A stretch of DNA of 28,384 bases. Origin: Oscillospiraceae bacterium. GTDB lineage: Bacteria > Bacillota_A > Clostridia > Oscillospirales > Oscillospiraceae. Of the stretch, positions 15,793-24,567 are shown in pieces (position 1 is the first letter of the stretch; the number at the start of each line of letters is the position of its first letter). The translations under genes were made by a program, and so were the position numbers. The stretch lies in the NCBI GenBank assembly GCA_017627975.1, contig JAGAFT010000200.1, forward strand, positions 1 to 28,384, written 5' to 3'. Under the pieces are notes generated by a model. That model was not told the DNA's origin. It was given only the letters and a program-made list of their open reading frames with translations, and made no database searches.

Positions 15793-17076
15793 ATGATTGA
15801 TTATATCAACCTCAGCATCGGCACGGCGGCCCTGACGATCAGCATTCTCGGACTGATTCAGGTGCTGATCAGCCGCTATCTTGAAAAAGAGGCAAAGAGC
15901 TTCTTCACCGCGCTTTTCGGGGTGATGGTGGCCTGCGCCGCGGCAAACCTGACCGGACAGTACCTTGGCATGTACCGGGGACCGATATTCGCGCGCCTTT
16001 TCCGGATTACCCTGTTCCTGGAATCCTTCTTCCCCTCCCTGATTCTGCTGCTGCTGACAATGTTTCTGCTCCAATCGAGCGGGGAGACCGACTGGAAGCG
16101 GAGCGGAATCTTTCGTACGGCGGCGGTGCTGTGGGCGGTCTATTGCCTGCTGCTAATCTATACCCAGTTCTCTACCCTGATCTACCATATCGACGAGAAT
16201 AACATCTATTCCCGCGGCCCGTATTATCCGCTGCTCCTTGTTCCGCCGGTGCTGATCATGGCGATTGACGTCGTTGCGCTCTGGAAAAGAAAGGACCGGC
16301 TCTCGCAAAAGCAGAGACTTGCCTTCTGGATCTATACGGTGATCCCGACGGCTTCTATGCTGGTTCAGATGAAGTTTTACGGGATTTACACGATCCTGCT
16401 CGGCGCCTCGGTGGGAGGGTTTTTCATGTTCGTCTCGATCTCGATGGACCAGTCGGAGCACTATTATCAGCAGCTCCAGGAAAATTCCCGGATGCAGACC
16501 GAGATCATGCTCAGCCAGATTCAGCCGCACTTCCTTTATAATACGCTGGGCGCGATTCAGAGCCTCTGCAAAACGGATCCGCCCACCGCGGAAAAGGCTG
16601 TGGCCAAATTTTCGCGCTATCTGCGGGGAAACATGAACGCCCTCAGCCAGGAGACCACCATTCCCTTCACCCAGGAGCTTGCGCACACCAGACTGTATCT
16701 CGAGCTGGAGCAGCTGCGTTATGAGGATGCCCTAGAGGTGTGCTATGACCTGTCCTGTACCGAGTTTGAGATCCCGACCCTGACCCTGCAGCCGCTGGTC
16801 GAAAACGCGGTCCGGCACGGCGTGCGGGGAAAGCTCAGTGGACAGGGGACCATGACGATCTCGTCCAGGGAATGTCCGGACCACTATGAAGTCGCCGTCA
16901 CGGACGACGGTCCGGGTTTTGATCCGCAGCGGGAACCCGATGACGGCCAGGCGCATATCGGACTGAAAAACGTGAAGGAGCGGCTGAAGGGAACCGTGAA
17001 CGGGCGGCTGGATGTGGAATCAAGCCCCGGGAAAGGGACAAGAGTAAGCATTTCCCTTCCGAAGGAAACCCGGTGA
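15793..17076 (+). CDS. LytS/YesM-type sensor histidine kinase with seven-TM input domain
   Basis: A 427-residue membrane kinase. About seven hydrophobic segments occupy residues 5-215. A linker helix leads to the His_kinase motif QIQPHFLYNTLGAIQSLC, with phosphoacceptor H246, and to the ATPase domain with LQPLVENAVRHG (N-box N338), DDGPGFD and GLKNVKERL. The input domain has no recognised ligand-binding loop, so the ligand is probably sensed within the membrane region. The start has only a weak AGAGAAAG ribosome site. It lies between the REC-SARP regulator and the BTAD regulator, suggesting one signalling set. Kinase class is secure; the stimulus is unknown. Confidence 0.9.
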   Translation: MIDYINLSIGTAALTISILGLIQVLISRYLEKEAKSFFTALFGVMVACAAANLTGQYLGMYRGPIFARLFRITLFLESFFPSLILLLLTMFLLQSSGETDWKRSGIFRTAAVLWAVYCLLLIYTQFSTLIYHIDENNIYSRGPYYPLLLVPPVLIMAIDVVALWKRKDRLSQKQRLAFWIYTVIPTASMLVQMKFYGIYTILLGASVGGFFMFVSISMDQSEHYYQQLQENSRMQTEIMLSQIQPHFLYNTLGAIQSLCKTDPPTAEKAVAKFSRYLRGNMNALSQETTIPFTQELAHTRLYLELEQLRYEDALEVCYDLSCTEFEIPTLTLQPLVENAVRHGVRGKLSGQGTMTISSRECPDHYEVAVTDDGPGFDPQREPDDGQAHIGLKNVKERLKGTVNGRLDVESSPGKGTRVSISLPKETR

Positions 17077-17154
17077 GCGGATTCTGACGGAAAAAACATC
17101 CGGGCGAGACAGGATCAGGCCCGGAAAACAAAGAGGAATGAGGAAGCAGTAAGA

Positions 17155-18348
17155 ATGCCTGCGGGAAAACATAAAACTTTATCGGTATGTATGCTGGGGA
17201 CCTTTTGTGTGTACTGGGACGGAAAGCCGATTATCGGCCTCTTTCGCTCCGGCATGACCCAGCCCGCTGCCGCGCTGCAGATGATCCTTCATTACCGCCG
17301 AAGCGGCGTAACAAAATCACAGCTGATCGACTATCTGTTTGAGGACAGAGACGTTCAGAACGCCACCCAGTCCCTGCATGTTCAGCTGCATAACCTGCGA
17401 AGAATGCTTCGACAGGCCGGTCTTCCGGATGCGGATTATTTTCGAAGGGAAAATGACACCTACTTCTGGACGCCGGAAATTCCCGTTCGGGAAGATGCGG
17501 AAGAATTTGAGCAACTCTGTGACGATGTTCGAAAAGCGGCTTCCGGACAGGAGGAGCTTCGTCTCTGTCTGCATGCTTGCCAGGTTTACGGCGGTGACTT
17601 CTTCGGCGTTCGGACGAATAACGGCTGGGCCGCGCGGGAGGCCAGCCGCTACGAGCAGCTTTTTATCGAGTGTACCGAGCGCGCCGCAAGACGCCTGCGG
17701 GAGAACCGGAACTATACGGAGCTGGAACAGCTTGGACAGCATGCTTCCCGCGTACAGCCCTTCTTTGACTGGGAACGGCTGACCATGGAAGCCCTGATCG
17801 AACAGGGGCGGTATGCGGAAGCGAAAAAGCTGTATACGGTCACGGAGCAGCGCTACCGCACGGATATGGACTTACCCGTCGGAAGACAGATGACCGAGCT
17901 GTACCAGAAGCTCCCGATCCCGGACGCAGCATCCGCTTCCGATCCCGGGCGCCTGTGGAAGCAGATGACCGGGGAAGGAAAAGAAGGCGGGGGTTACCTG
18001 TGCAGCACCCCTGTTTTTGAGGGAATCTGCCGAATGGAAAAGCGCCGCATAAACTGCCGGGAGCATCCCTCTTTCCTGCTGTATGTAGGGCTGGATGCTT
18101 CGCCCGGCCGAATCCCGGAGACGGAAAACGGTCCGCAGGACTCAAAGCTTCTGCGGGATGCCCTGGTACAGGCCGCCCGTCCGGTGGATGCCCTGACGGA
18201 AATCAGCAGGGGCCGGTTTCTGGTCCTTCTGGCGGATGCCGGCGAGGAGGAGTGTGTGTCGGTTTTCCGGAAAGCCTCCTGTCTGTACAGAGAAAACGGA
18301 GGACTGGCGGAGCTTACGCAAAAAATATATGCCTTGAAAGCGGCATGA
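17155..18348 (+). CDS. SARP/BTAD-type transcriptional regulator without receiver domain
   Basis: A 397-residue protein. Residues 8-105 resemble a winged-helix SARP domain (LSVCMLGTFCVYWDGKPI, then NATQSLHVQLHNLRRMLRQ). Residues 115-265 form a helical bacterial transcriptional activation domain with TPR-like repeats (DFFGV, WERLTMEALIEQGRYAEAKKLY). The last 110 residues contain a weakly conserved region (ALVQAARPVDALTEISRGRF) that may be a degenerate GGDEF-like fold; no GGDEF motif is present. It starts 78 bases after the kinase gene and ends before a strong hairpin. It likely works with the neighbouring kinase and regulator, but no phosphorylation site is present. The target is unknown. Confidence 0.82.
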   Translation: MPAGKHKTLSVCMLGTFCVYWDGKPIIGLFRSGMTQPAAALQMILHYRRSGVTKSQLIDYLFEDRDVQNATQSLHVQLHNLRRMLRQAGLPDADYFRRENDTYFWTPEIPVREDAEEFEQLCDDVRKAASGQEELRLCLHACQVYGGDFFGVRTNNGWAAREASRYEQLFIECTERAARRLRENRNYTELEQLGQHASRVQPFFDWERLTMEALIEQGRYAEAKKLYTVTEQRYRTDMDLPVGRQMTELYQKLPIPDAASASDPGRLWKQMTGEGKEGGGYLCSTPVFEGICRMEKRRINCREHPSFLLYVGLDASPGRIPETENGPQDSKLLRDALVQAARPVDALTEISRGRFLVLLADAGEEECVSVFRKASCLYRENGGLAELTQKIYALKAA

Positions 18349-18353
18349 AAGAG

Positions 18354-18394
18354 AATCCGCGCCGGACGGTCCGAGAGGGCCTCCGGCGCGGATT
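18354..18394 (+). terminator. Hairpin terminator after the BTAD regulator
   Basis: AATCCGCGCCGGA (18354-18366) pairs perfectly over 13 bp with TCCGGCGCGGATT (18382-18394). The following T-run is short (TCTG). Confidence 0.65.
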
Positions 18395-18419
18395 TCTGCG
18401 CCGAGGCGAAGATCACCGA

Positions 18420-18448
18420 TTGACAGCGGAAAGCATGAAGCATATAAT
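18420..18448 (+). promoter_or_regulatory. Consensus sigma-A promoter of the second methionine gamma-lyase gene
   Basis: Perfect TTGACA (18420-18425), 17-base spacer, perfect TATAAT (18443-18448). Transcription should start near 18455, leaving a leader of about 120 bases. Confidence 0.88.
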
Positions 18449-18467
18449 AAATCGATTTTTATACTGC

Positions 18468-18517
18468 TTAACGGAACGGATTGCCCGGTGAGAGATACCG
18501 GCCATGCATTTCGTTAA
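18468..18517 (+). other. Structured 5' leader hairpin before the second methionine gamma-lyase
   Basis: TTAACGGAA (18468-18476) pairs with TTTCGTTAA (18509-18517), one G-U included. Inside it CCGGT (18485-18489) pairs with ACCGG (18497-18501) around a seven-base loop. A small CGGCT/AGCCG hairpin follows at 18534-18545. No S-box, SAM-II or other riboswitch consensus that I know is visible. It could be an attenuator, an mRNA-stability element or an undescribed sensor. Confidence 0.4.
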
Positions 18518-18576
18518 AGGGTATCATTCGCCTCGGCTGACAGCCGGAGAGACAGAACACGGAGGAACGCTCAACG

Positions 18577-19767
18577 ATGAACAAAGAATACGGATTCACC
18601 ACGAAAGCCATTCACGGCAGCACCCAGAAGGATGCAAACGGCGCCCTGATCACGCCGATCTACAACTCGTCCACCTTTATTTTCGATTCCACCGCCCAGG
18701 GGGCGGCCCGCTTCGCGCTGGAGGAGCCCGGCTATATTTATGCCCGCCTCGGCAACCCGACCTGTGCCGCGCTGGAAGAGACCTTCGCGAAACTCGAAGG
18801 CGGCGAGGCCTCCATCGTGACCGTCTCCGGCATGGGCGCCATCACCGCGACCATCTGGACGAACATCTCCGCCGGGGAAGAGATCGTCGCCGACAAGACC
18901 CTCTACGGCTGCACCTTCGAGTTCTTTGAGCATCATCTGAGCCGCTTCGGCGTCAAGGTCCACTTCATCGAGATGACCGATGAGGCGCAGCTTCGCGCCG
19001 CCCTCAACGACAAGACCAGAATCGTCTATCTCGAGACCCCGGCCAACCCGAACCTGAAGATCACCGACATCGAGAAGACCGCGAAGATTGCCCACGACTT
19101 CAACCCCGCCATCAAGGTCATCTGCGACAACACCTTCTGCTCCCCCTATATCCAGCGCCCGCTGGAGCTGGGCGCCGACATCGTCGTCCACTCCGCCACC
19201 AAGTACATCAACGGCCACGGCGACCTTCTGGCCGGCTTTGTGGTCAGCGATGCCGAGACCATTAACCAGATCCGTCTGGTGGGCATCAAGGACATGACCG
19301 GCGCCTTCATGCCGGCCAACGAGGCTTTCCTGGTGGCCCGCGGCCTGAAGACCCTGGAGATCCGGATGCAGCGCCACTGCGAAAACGCCATGAAGGTGGC
19401 GCAGTATCTGAAGACCAACGACAAGGTGGAAAAGGTCTTCTATCCCGGCCTGGAGGATCACGAGGGCCACGAGATCGCAAAGAAGCAGATGCACGGCCTC
19501 TACGGCGGCATGGTCAGCTTCATCGTCAAGGGCGGCCGTGAGAAGGCCGCGGTCGTCGCCGACAACGTGAAGGTTGCGACGCTGGCCGTTTCCCTCGGCG
19601 CCGCCGAGACCCTGATCGAGCATCCCGCTTCCATGACCCACTCGCCCTACACGGAAGAGGAACTGGAAGCCGCCGGCATCCCGGCCGGCCTCATCCGCTT
19701 CTCCGTGGGCCTGGAGAACGCAGAGGACATCATCGCCGATCTGCAGCAGGCCTTTGACAAAATCTGA
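18577..19767 (+). CDS. Methionine gamma-lyase
   Basis: A complete 396-residue PLP enzyme of the methionine gamma-lyase group. YARLGNPT holds the phosphate-binding Arg, TLYGCTF holds C112, and SATKYINGHGD holds the PLP lysine K209. IKDMTGA has the Lys-Asp pair typical of this enzyme, and LIEHPASMTHSPYT and IRFSVGLE complete the C-terminus. It releases methanethiol, 2-oxobutyrate and ammonia from methionine and probably acts on related sulfur amino acids. GGAGG lies 11 bases before the ATG. It is a single-gene unit with its own consensus promoter and a strong terminator. It is paralogous to the truncated gene at 1-1053 but clearly divergent from it, so the pair is not a recent duplication. Confidence 0.92.
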   Translation: MNKEYGFTTKAIHGSTQKDANGALITPIYNSSTFIFDSTAQGAARFALEEPGYIYARLGNPTCAALEETFAKLEGGEASIVTVSGMGAITATIWTNISAGEEIVADKTLYGCTFEFFEHHLSRFGVKVHFIEMTDEAQLRAALNDKTRIVYLETPANPNLKITDIEKTAKIAHDFNPAIKVICDNTFCSPYIQRPLELGADIVVHSATKYINGHGDLLAGFVVSDAETINQIRLVGIKDMTGAFMPANEAFLVARGLKTLEIRMQRHCENAMKVAQYLKTNDKVEKVFYPGLEDHEGHEIAKKQMHGLYGGMVSFIVKGGREKAAVVADNVKVATLAVSLGAAETLIEHPASMTHSPYTEEELEAAGIPAGLIRFSVGLENAEDIIADLQQAFDKI

Positions 19768-19790
19768 GAATTCCGAGAACGGTTCAAGCT

Positions 19791-19832
19791 ATTGCGCCCG
19801 GTTTCTTCTGTGCCGAAGAGACCGGGCGCAAT
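19791..19832 (+). terminator. Rho-independent terminator of the methionine gamma-lyase gene
   Basis: ATTGCGCCCGGT (19791-19802) pairs with ACCGGGCGCAAT (19821-19832), and the stem continues inward for six more pairs including one U-G, around a six-base loop. GCCTTTTC follows. The 150 bases from here to the next gene are AT-rich; TATGCT at 19919-19924 could be a -10 box, but I see no clear -35. Confidence 0.9.
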
Positions 19833-19982
19833 GCCTTTTCCGGCGCTGACGTGCACATGGAAACAAAAAAACTGCAAAGATTATGGAATTTATGAATGAT
19901 TTTTCCGCAGATCTATGGTATGCTATTTAGTGGGAGATTATATGCCTGACAGATATTGTTCTGTTTGAAAGAAAGGATTCCC

Positions 19983-20930
19983 ATGAACATGGCCGAAAAC
20001 ATACACTGTTCTCTGAAGAGCGGCGGCCGGTGTCTGCTCTGTCTGCTGCTCTGCGCGCTGCTGATTTCCGGCGGGGCTGGTGCTGCCCGGGCGGAAACCT
20101 ACGGGGAGAATGCGTTCGGATTTGTGGACGCCGTCATGGACAGCCGTGACGGGATTCCCGAGGACGCGGAGGGCCGTCTGGCCCGAATCCGGGAGGTCGG
20201 CGTGCTTCGGGTGGCGACCGAGCCCTATTTTGCGCCCCAGGAGTACATTGATCCGTCCCTCAGCGGGCAGGACCGATATATCGGCGCCGATATGGAGCTG
20301 GCCCGCATGATTGCCGAGCGGATGGGCGTGACGCTGGAAATTGTCCCGATGAAGTTTACCGAGGTGCTTCCCTCTCTGGCGCTGGGAGACTGTGACCTCG
20401 CCATATCCGCCCTGGCCTACACACCGGGGCGTGCGGCTCAGTATACGCTGTCTCTGGGCTATCATTTTTCGGAGGATACCGAGAGCTCCGGTCTTCTGAT
20501 CCGTACAGAGGACCGGGAAGAAATCCGCTCCCTGGAGGATCTTGCGGGACGGGACTTGGCTGCCCAGCGCGGAACGCTGCAGGAGAGCCTGCTGGCCGAG
20601 GGGGTCACCGACTACCGTCAGTTCCGGCGTCTTGTTTCCGTTCGCGAGGTCTATCTTGCCCTGCAGCAGGGAAAAGCGGATGCCGCCATGGTGGACCGGG
20701 AGACGGCCCGGTCGTACCTGGAGTCCAATCCGGACTGCGGGCTGATGCTGGTGGAGAATCTCGGCTTCGGCATGGCGGAGGAGTGCCGCGGCGACCGGAT
20801 TGCTGCCCGAAAAGGGGAAAATCAGCTCATTGCCTTTGTCAACGACATCATCCGGGACGTGGTGGAGTCCGGAGAGTATGAGCGCTGGTACCGCCAACAT
20901 GCCCTGAACGCCGACTGGCTGGGGATTTGA
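19983..20930 (+). CDS. Family 3 solute-binding protein (amino-acid/opine binding type)
   Basis: A 315-residue exported protein. A leucine-rich hydrophobic segment (residues 17-33) ends in AARA-E, a signal peptidase I type site; the cysteines present do not form a lipobox. The mature domain has LRVATEPYFAPQEY, GADMELARMIAERMGV, VLPSLALGDCDLAISALAYTPGR and ALQQGKADAAMVDRE, the standard SBP_bac_3 pattern for polar amino acids. AAAGGATT precedes the ATG. There is no ABC permease or ATPase beside it. Instead the gene lies 16 bases before a giant membrane sensor, so I infer that it delivers a ligand to that sensor. It is less likely to be part of an importer. An orphan binding protein serving a distant transporter remains possible. 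Confidence 0.87.
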   Translation: MNMAENIHCSLKSGGRCLLCLLLCALLISGGAGAARAETYGENAFGFVDAVMDSRDGIPEDAEGRLARIREVGVLRVATEPYFAPQEYIDPSLSGQDRYIGADMELARMIAERMGVTLEIVPMKFTEVLPSLALGDCDLAISALAYTPGRAAQYTLSLGYHFSEDTESSGLLIRTEDREEIRSLEDLAGRDLAAQRGTLQESLLAEGVTDYRQFRRLVSVREVYLALQQGKADAAMVDRETARSYLESNPDCGLMLVENLGFGMAEECRGDRIAARKGENQLIAFVNDIIRDVVESGEYERWYRQHALNADWLGI

Positions 20931-20946
20931 GAAAAGAGGCGCATCG

Positions 20947-23900
20947 ATGAAACACTGGAAAAGCTGGCAAATCGGTCTTTTTGCCGCGCTGTGCGTCCTG
21001 ATGAACGTGGGAGGGGCCCTGCTCTGCACGCGCCTGTCCCTGCCGCTCTGGCTGGACTCCTTCGGAACGGTGCTGTGCGCCTATATCATGGGACCGGTCT
21101 GCGGCGCGATGGTCGGCGTCACGGGAAACATCGTCAGAAGTCTCTCCAACCCGACGGCCTGGGCTTACGGCCTGACAAGCATTGCGCTGGCGGTGATCGT
21201 CGGCCGCGGCCTGAAGAATCACGCCATGGACACCTTTCTGGGGGCGATGTCTGTCGCCGGACAGGCGACGGTCCTGGCGATCCTGGTCTCCGTGCCGCTG
21301 AACCTGCTGCTGAATGATGGTCTGACCGGGAACCGCTTCGGGGACGCGGTGTTTTCCATTCTGGAAGAACGCCGGCTTCCGCCGGCCCTGTGCTCCCTGA
21401 TCGGGCAGGCCTATGTGGACTTCCTGGATAAGCTGCTGACGGTTTTCGCCCTGTTTCTGCTGCTTCGCGTGCTGAAGCTTCGAGGCAGGAGCCTGCATCT
21501 GCACTGGCATCACCGGCGGGGGGAAAATATCCTGAGCGTCCTGCTCGCCCTCGGCCTGGTTTTCTCTCTTTCCGGCGGCGCGGCCGAGGCGGCTCACGAC
21601 GGCTATGACAGCTATGTCCAGACCGTATACAGCAGCGGCAACGGCCTTCCCTGCGGAGAGGCCAACGACATTGCCCAGACAGCGGACGGCATCCTGTGGA
21701 TTGGAACCTATGCCGGGCTTTATCGCTACAACGGATCGGAATTTCGGTGGATGGATCAGCTGGACACGGTCCGAAATGCCAACTGTCTGTATGTGGATGA
21801 GGAAGGGCGGCTCTGGATCGGAACAAACGACAACGGCCTTGCCATCGTCATCAACGAACAGCTTGTGAACGTCATCGACCAGGACAACGGCCTTCCCTCC
21901 AATTCCGTGCGCTCGATTGTCCGCGGCGCGGACGGCTACTACTATATCGGGACCTCCGACGCGCTTGTCGTTCTGACCCTGAACAGCGGCATGCGAAAAG
22001 TAAGCACCCTGTCCGAGATGAACTATACCATCTGTTCCTCGGCGGACAGCCGCGGCAATGTGACCGCGGTGACCCAGGACGGCCGCCTGTTTCTGCTGCA
22101 CGGGGGAGAAATCCTATCTTCACTTCGCCGGACGGACGGAGAGATCTTCAAATGCTGCGGCTTTGACCGGTCGGGCCGCCTGGTGGCCGGTACGCGCGGC
22201 AACCGGCTGCTTTTTTACAGTATCTCCGGCGACGACTTTGCCCTGATCCGGGAAATCCGCTGTGACGGGCTCTCGGGCATCAACAATCTGTATTTTACAA
22301 ACAGAGGGGAAATGCTCATCTCCGCCGACAACGGCATTGCCATGCTGGACAGCCAGGGAAGCTATCACCGCATCAACACGAACGAGTTTAACAACTCCAT
22401 TGACAACATGTTGATGGACTATCAGGGAAACCTGTGGTTTACCTCCTCCCGGCTCGGCCTGCTGCGCCTGGCAGAATCCTCGTTCCGTGACATCTACTTC
22501 ACGCTCGGCATGGAGAACCGGGTGGTCAACGCGGTGGAATCCTGGCAGGGAAAGCTGTATTTCGGCACGGACGGCGGCCTGGATGTGGTGAACGGGGCCT
22601 GTACGGCCGCGGTGAAGGATACGCTGAGCGAGCGGCTGGAAGGGCTTCGCATCCGCTGCCTGCTCCGGGATTCGAGAAACCACCTCTGGATCTGCACCTA
22701 CGGCCGAGGACTGATGGAGGCGGATGAAACCGGCGGGCTTCGCGTCTACGGAAGCGCGGAGGGCGCGGGAGACCGCAGCCGCGTTGTGACCGAGCTCTCC
22801 GACGGGCGGATTGCCGTCGGAAACGACAGCGGCATCAGCTTTATCCGCGACGGCACGGTGGAACAGACCGTCGGTCATGCGGACGGTCTGATCAATTCCA
22901 TGATTCTCACCATCACGGAGCTGCCGGATGGAACGGTTCTTGCCGGAACCGACGGAGACGGCATCGCGGTCATCCGGGGCGGCGCCGTCGAGCGGATGGT
23001 GACGCGAAAAGACGGGCTCAGCTCGGAGGTCATTCTTCGTTCGGTCGCGGATCCGAAAAACGAGGGTGTCTTTCTCGTGACAAGCAACGGCCTCTGTTTT
23101 ATGAATCCGGATTATTCGGTCCGGCGGCTTGACCGCTTCCCCTACTTTAACAACTATGATATCTGGGCGAGGGATGAAGAGACGCTCTTTGTCATGTCCA
23201 GCGCAGGCCTCTATGTAACGGACCGGGACGAGCTGCTCTCGGAAGAGGGGGAGCTCAGGTGCATGCTGCTGGATGCCAGGCGGGGCCTGAACGGCTCTCT
23301 CACGGCCAACTCCTGGCCCTGCTGCGACGAAGCGGGCAATCTCTTCCTCCCCTGCGATACAGGCGTGTTTTCCATCAATGTCCGGGAGTATGACGATTCA
23401 GTTTCCCCCTACCGGCTGGCGGTTCCGAAATACCGGCTGGACAGCATGGAGTTTCGCACCGACCGGAGCAGGGCCATCGAAGTCGGCGAGGGAATCAGCC
23501 GGATCGAACTCTTCCCCGAGGTCGTCAACTATTCCGTCCAGACGCTGCCGGTGGGCTATTATCTGGAGGGCTTTGATACGGATTGGACCGTTACCGGCCC
23601 GGCGAACCTGAACTCCATCGTCTATACCAATCTTCCGGCGGGGTCCTATACCCTGCATCTGGCGGTTTTTGACAACGAGCGGAGCAGCATTCTGACCGAG
23701 CGGAACTTCTCCCTGACAAAAACCGAGAATTTCCACGAAACCCTCGGCTTCCGGCTGTACTTCTTCGGCGTCATCCTTCTTGCGGCGGTCACCTGCACCT
23801 CGCTGGTCGGCATGAGCCGTTATGATTCCATGCGAAGGAAGGCCGAGATGGGAAACCAGACCATCATTGCCATCGCCAAGACCGTGGATGCGAAGGACCA

Positions 23901-24567
23901 GCGGACCAGCGAGCATTCCGAACGCGTTTCCCAGTATGCGGTCATGATCGCCCGGGAGCTTGGCTGGAACGACCGGGAATGTGAAAACCTCAGGAAAGCG
24001 GCAAAGATGCACGACATCGGAAAAATCGGCGTCCCGGACAGCATCCTGAACAAGCCCGCCAGGCTGACGGACGAGGAATACGGGGTGATGAAGTCCCATA
24101 CCACCCGGGGCGGTGAAATCCTCAAGGGGGTAACCCTGATCCCTCACGTGGTGGAAGGTGCGCTCTATCATCACGAGCACTGGGACGGGAGCGGGTATCC
24201 GAAAGGCCTGAAGGGAGAGAAAATCCCGCCCTTTGCCCGCATCATCGGCGTGGCGGACGCGTTCGACGCCATGACGGCCAACCGCATCTACCGAAAGAAG
24301 TTGGACCTCGACTATGTGATCGGAGAGCTCAAAAAGGGCCGGGGATCTCAGTTTGATCCACAGGCGGCGGATATCCTGCTGAAACTGCTGGAGAACGGAA
24401 CCATCGACCTCTGCAGACTGTACGGCCTGACACCGGAAGAAGCGGGAGCACAGCTTCAAAACGATTCTCCGGCGAATGCGGAAGAACGGGAAGCGAAAGC
24501 CCGGGCGGCGGCGGAGCAGGAAGCAGAGAGCAGCAAACCCGCTGAGAAAAAGGAGGGACAGTCATGA
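20947..24567 (+). CDS. Multidomain sensor: ECF-S-like membrane domain, double propeller (Reg_prop), Y_Y_Y, TM and HD-GYP phosphodiesterase
   Basis: A 1206-residue protein. Residues 5-185 form about five or six TM segments resembling an ECF transporter S component (LPLWLDSFGTVLCAYIMGPV). A signal-peptide-like segment follows (195-215, ending AEA). Residues 219-815 contain about 14 Reg_prop blades such as DGILWIGTYAGLYRYN, enough for two seven-bladed propellers. A Y_Y_Y domain (about 820-930; VGYYLEGFDTDW) and a TM helix (about 936-958) lead to a cytosolic HD-GYP domain. The HD-GYP catalytic set is complete: H990, H1022-D1023, H1051, H1075-H1076-E1077, G1083-Y1084-P1085, D1104. It should hydrolyse c-di-GMP. 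The tail after 1165 is charged and low complexity. The extracellular part resembles Bacteroides hybrid two-component sensors, but the output is HD-GYP rather than a kinase. Its gene neighbours are two binding proteins. Confidence 0.88.
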   Translation: MKHWKSWQIGLFAALCVLMNVGGALLCTRLSLPLWLDSFGTVLCAYIMGPVCGAMVGVTGNIVRSLSNPTAWAYGLTSIALAVIVGRGLKNHAMDTFLGAMSVAGQATVLAILVSVPLNLLLNDGLTGNRFGDAVFSILEERRLPPALCSLIGQAYVDFLDKLLTVFALFLLLRVLKLRGRSLHLHWHHRRGENILSVLLALGLVFSLSGGAAEAAHDGYDSYVQTVYSSGNGLPCGEANDIAQTADGILWIGTYAGLYRYNGSEFRWMDQLDTVRNANCLYVDEEGRLWIGTNDNGLAIVINEQLVNVIDQDNGLPSNSVRSIVRGADGYYYIGTSDALVVLTLNSGMRKVSTLSEMNYTICSSADSRGNVTAVTQDGRLFLLHGGEILSSLRRTDGEIFKCCGFDRSGRLVAGTRGNRLLFYSISGDDFALIREIRCDGLSGINNLYFTNRGEMLISADNGIAMLDSQGSYHRINTNEFNNSIDNMLMDYQGNLWFTSSRLGLLRLAESSFRDIYFTLGMENRVVNAVESWQGKLYFGTDGGLDVVNGACTAAVKDTLSERLEGLRIRCLLRDSRNHLWICTYGRGLMEADETGGLRVYGSAEGAGDRSRVVTELSDGRIAVGNDSGISFIRDGTVEQTVGHADGLINSMILTITELPDGTVLAGTDGDGIAVIRGGAVERMVTRKDGLSSEVILRSVADPKNEGVFLVTSNGLCFMNPDYSVRRLDRFPYFNNYDIWARDEETLFVMSSAGLYVTDRDELLSEEGELRCMLLDARRGLNGSLTANSWPCCDEAGNLFLPCDTGVFSINVREYDDSVSPYRLAVPKYRLDSMEFRTDRSRAIEVGEGISRIELFPEVVNYSVQTLPVGYYLEGFDTDWTVTGPANLNSIVYTNLPAGSYTLHLAVFDNERSSILTERNFSLTKTENFHETLGFRLYFFGVILLAAVTCTSLVGMSRYDSMRRKAEMGNQTIIAIAKTVDAKDQRTSEHSERVSQYAVMIARELGWNDRECENLRKAAKMHDIGKIGVPDSILNKPARLTDEEYGVMKSHTTRGGEILKGVTLIPHVVEGALYHHEHWDGSGYPKGLKGEKIPPFARIIGVADAFDAMTANRIYRKKLDLDYVIGELKKGRGSQFDPQAADILLKLLENGTIDLCRLYGLTPEEAGAQLQNDSPANAEEREAKARAAAEQEAESSKPAEKKEGQS

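Noticed and set aside
18468..18545. Leader called as a known SAM or SAH riboswitch
   Set aside because: The stems do not carry any riboswitch consensus that I can recognise, so it is listed only as a structured leader.
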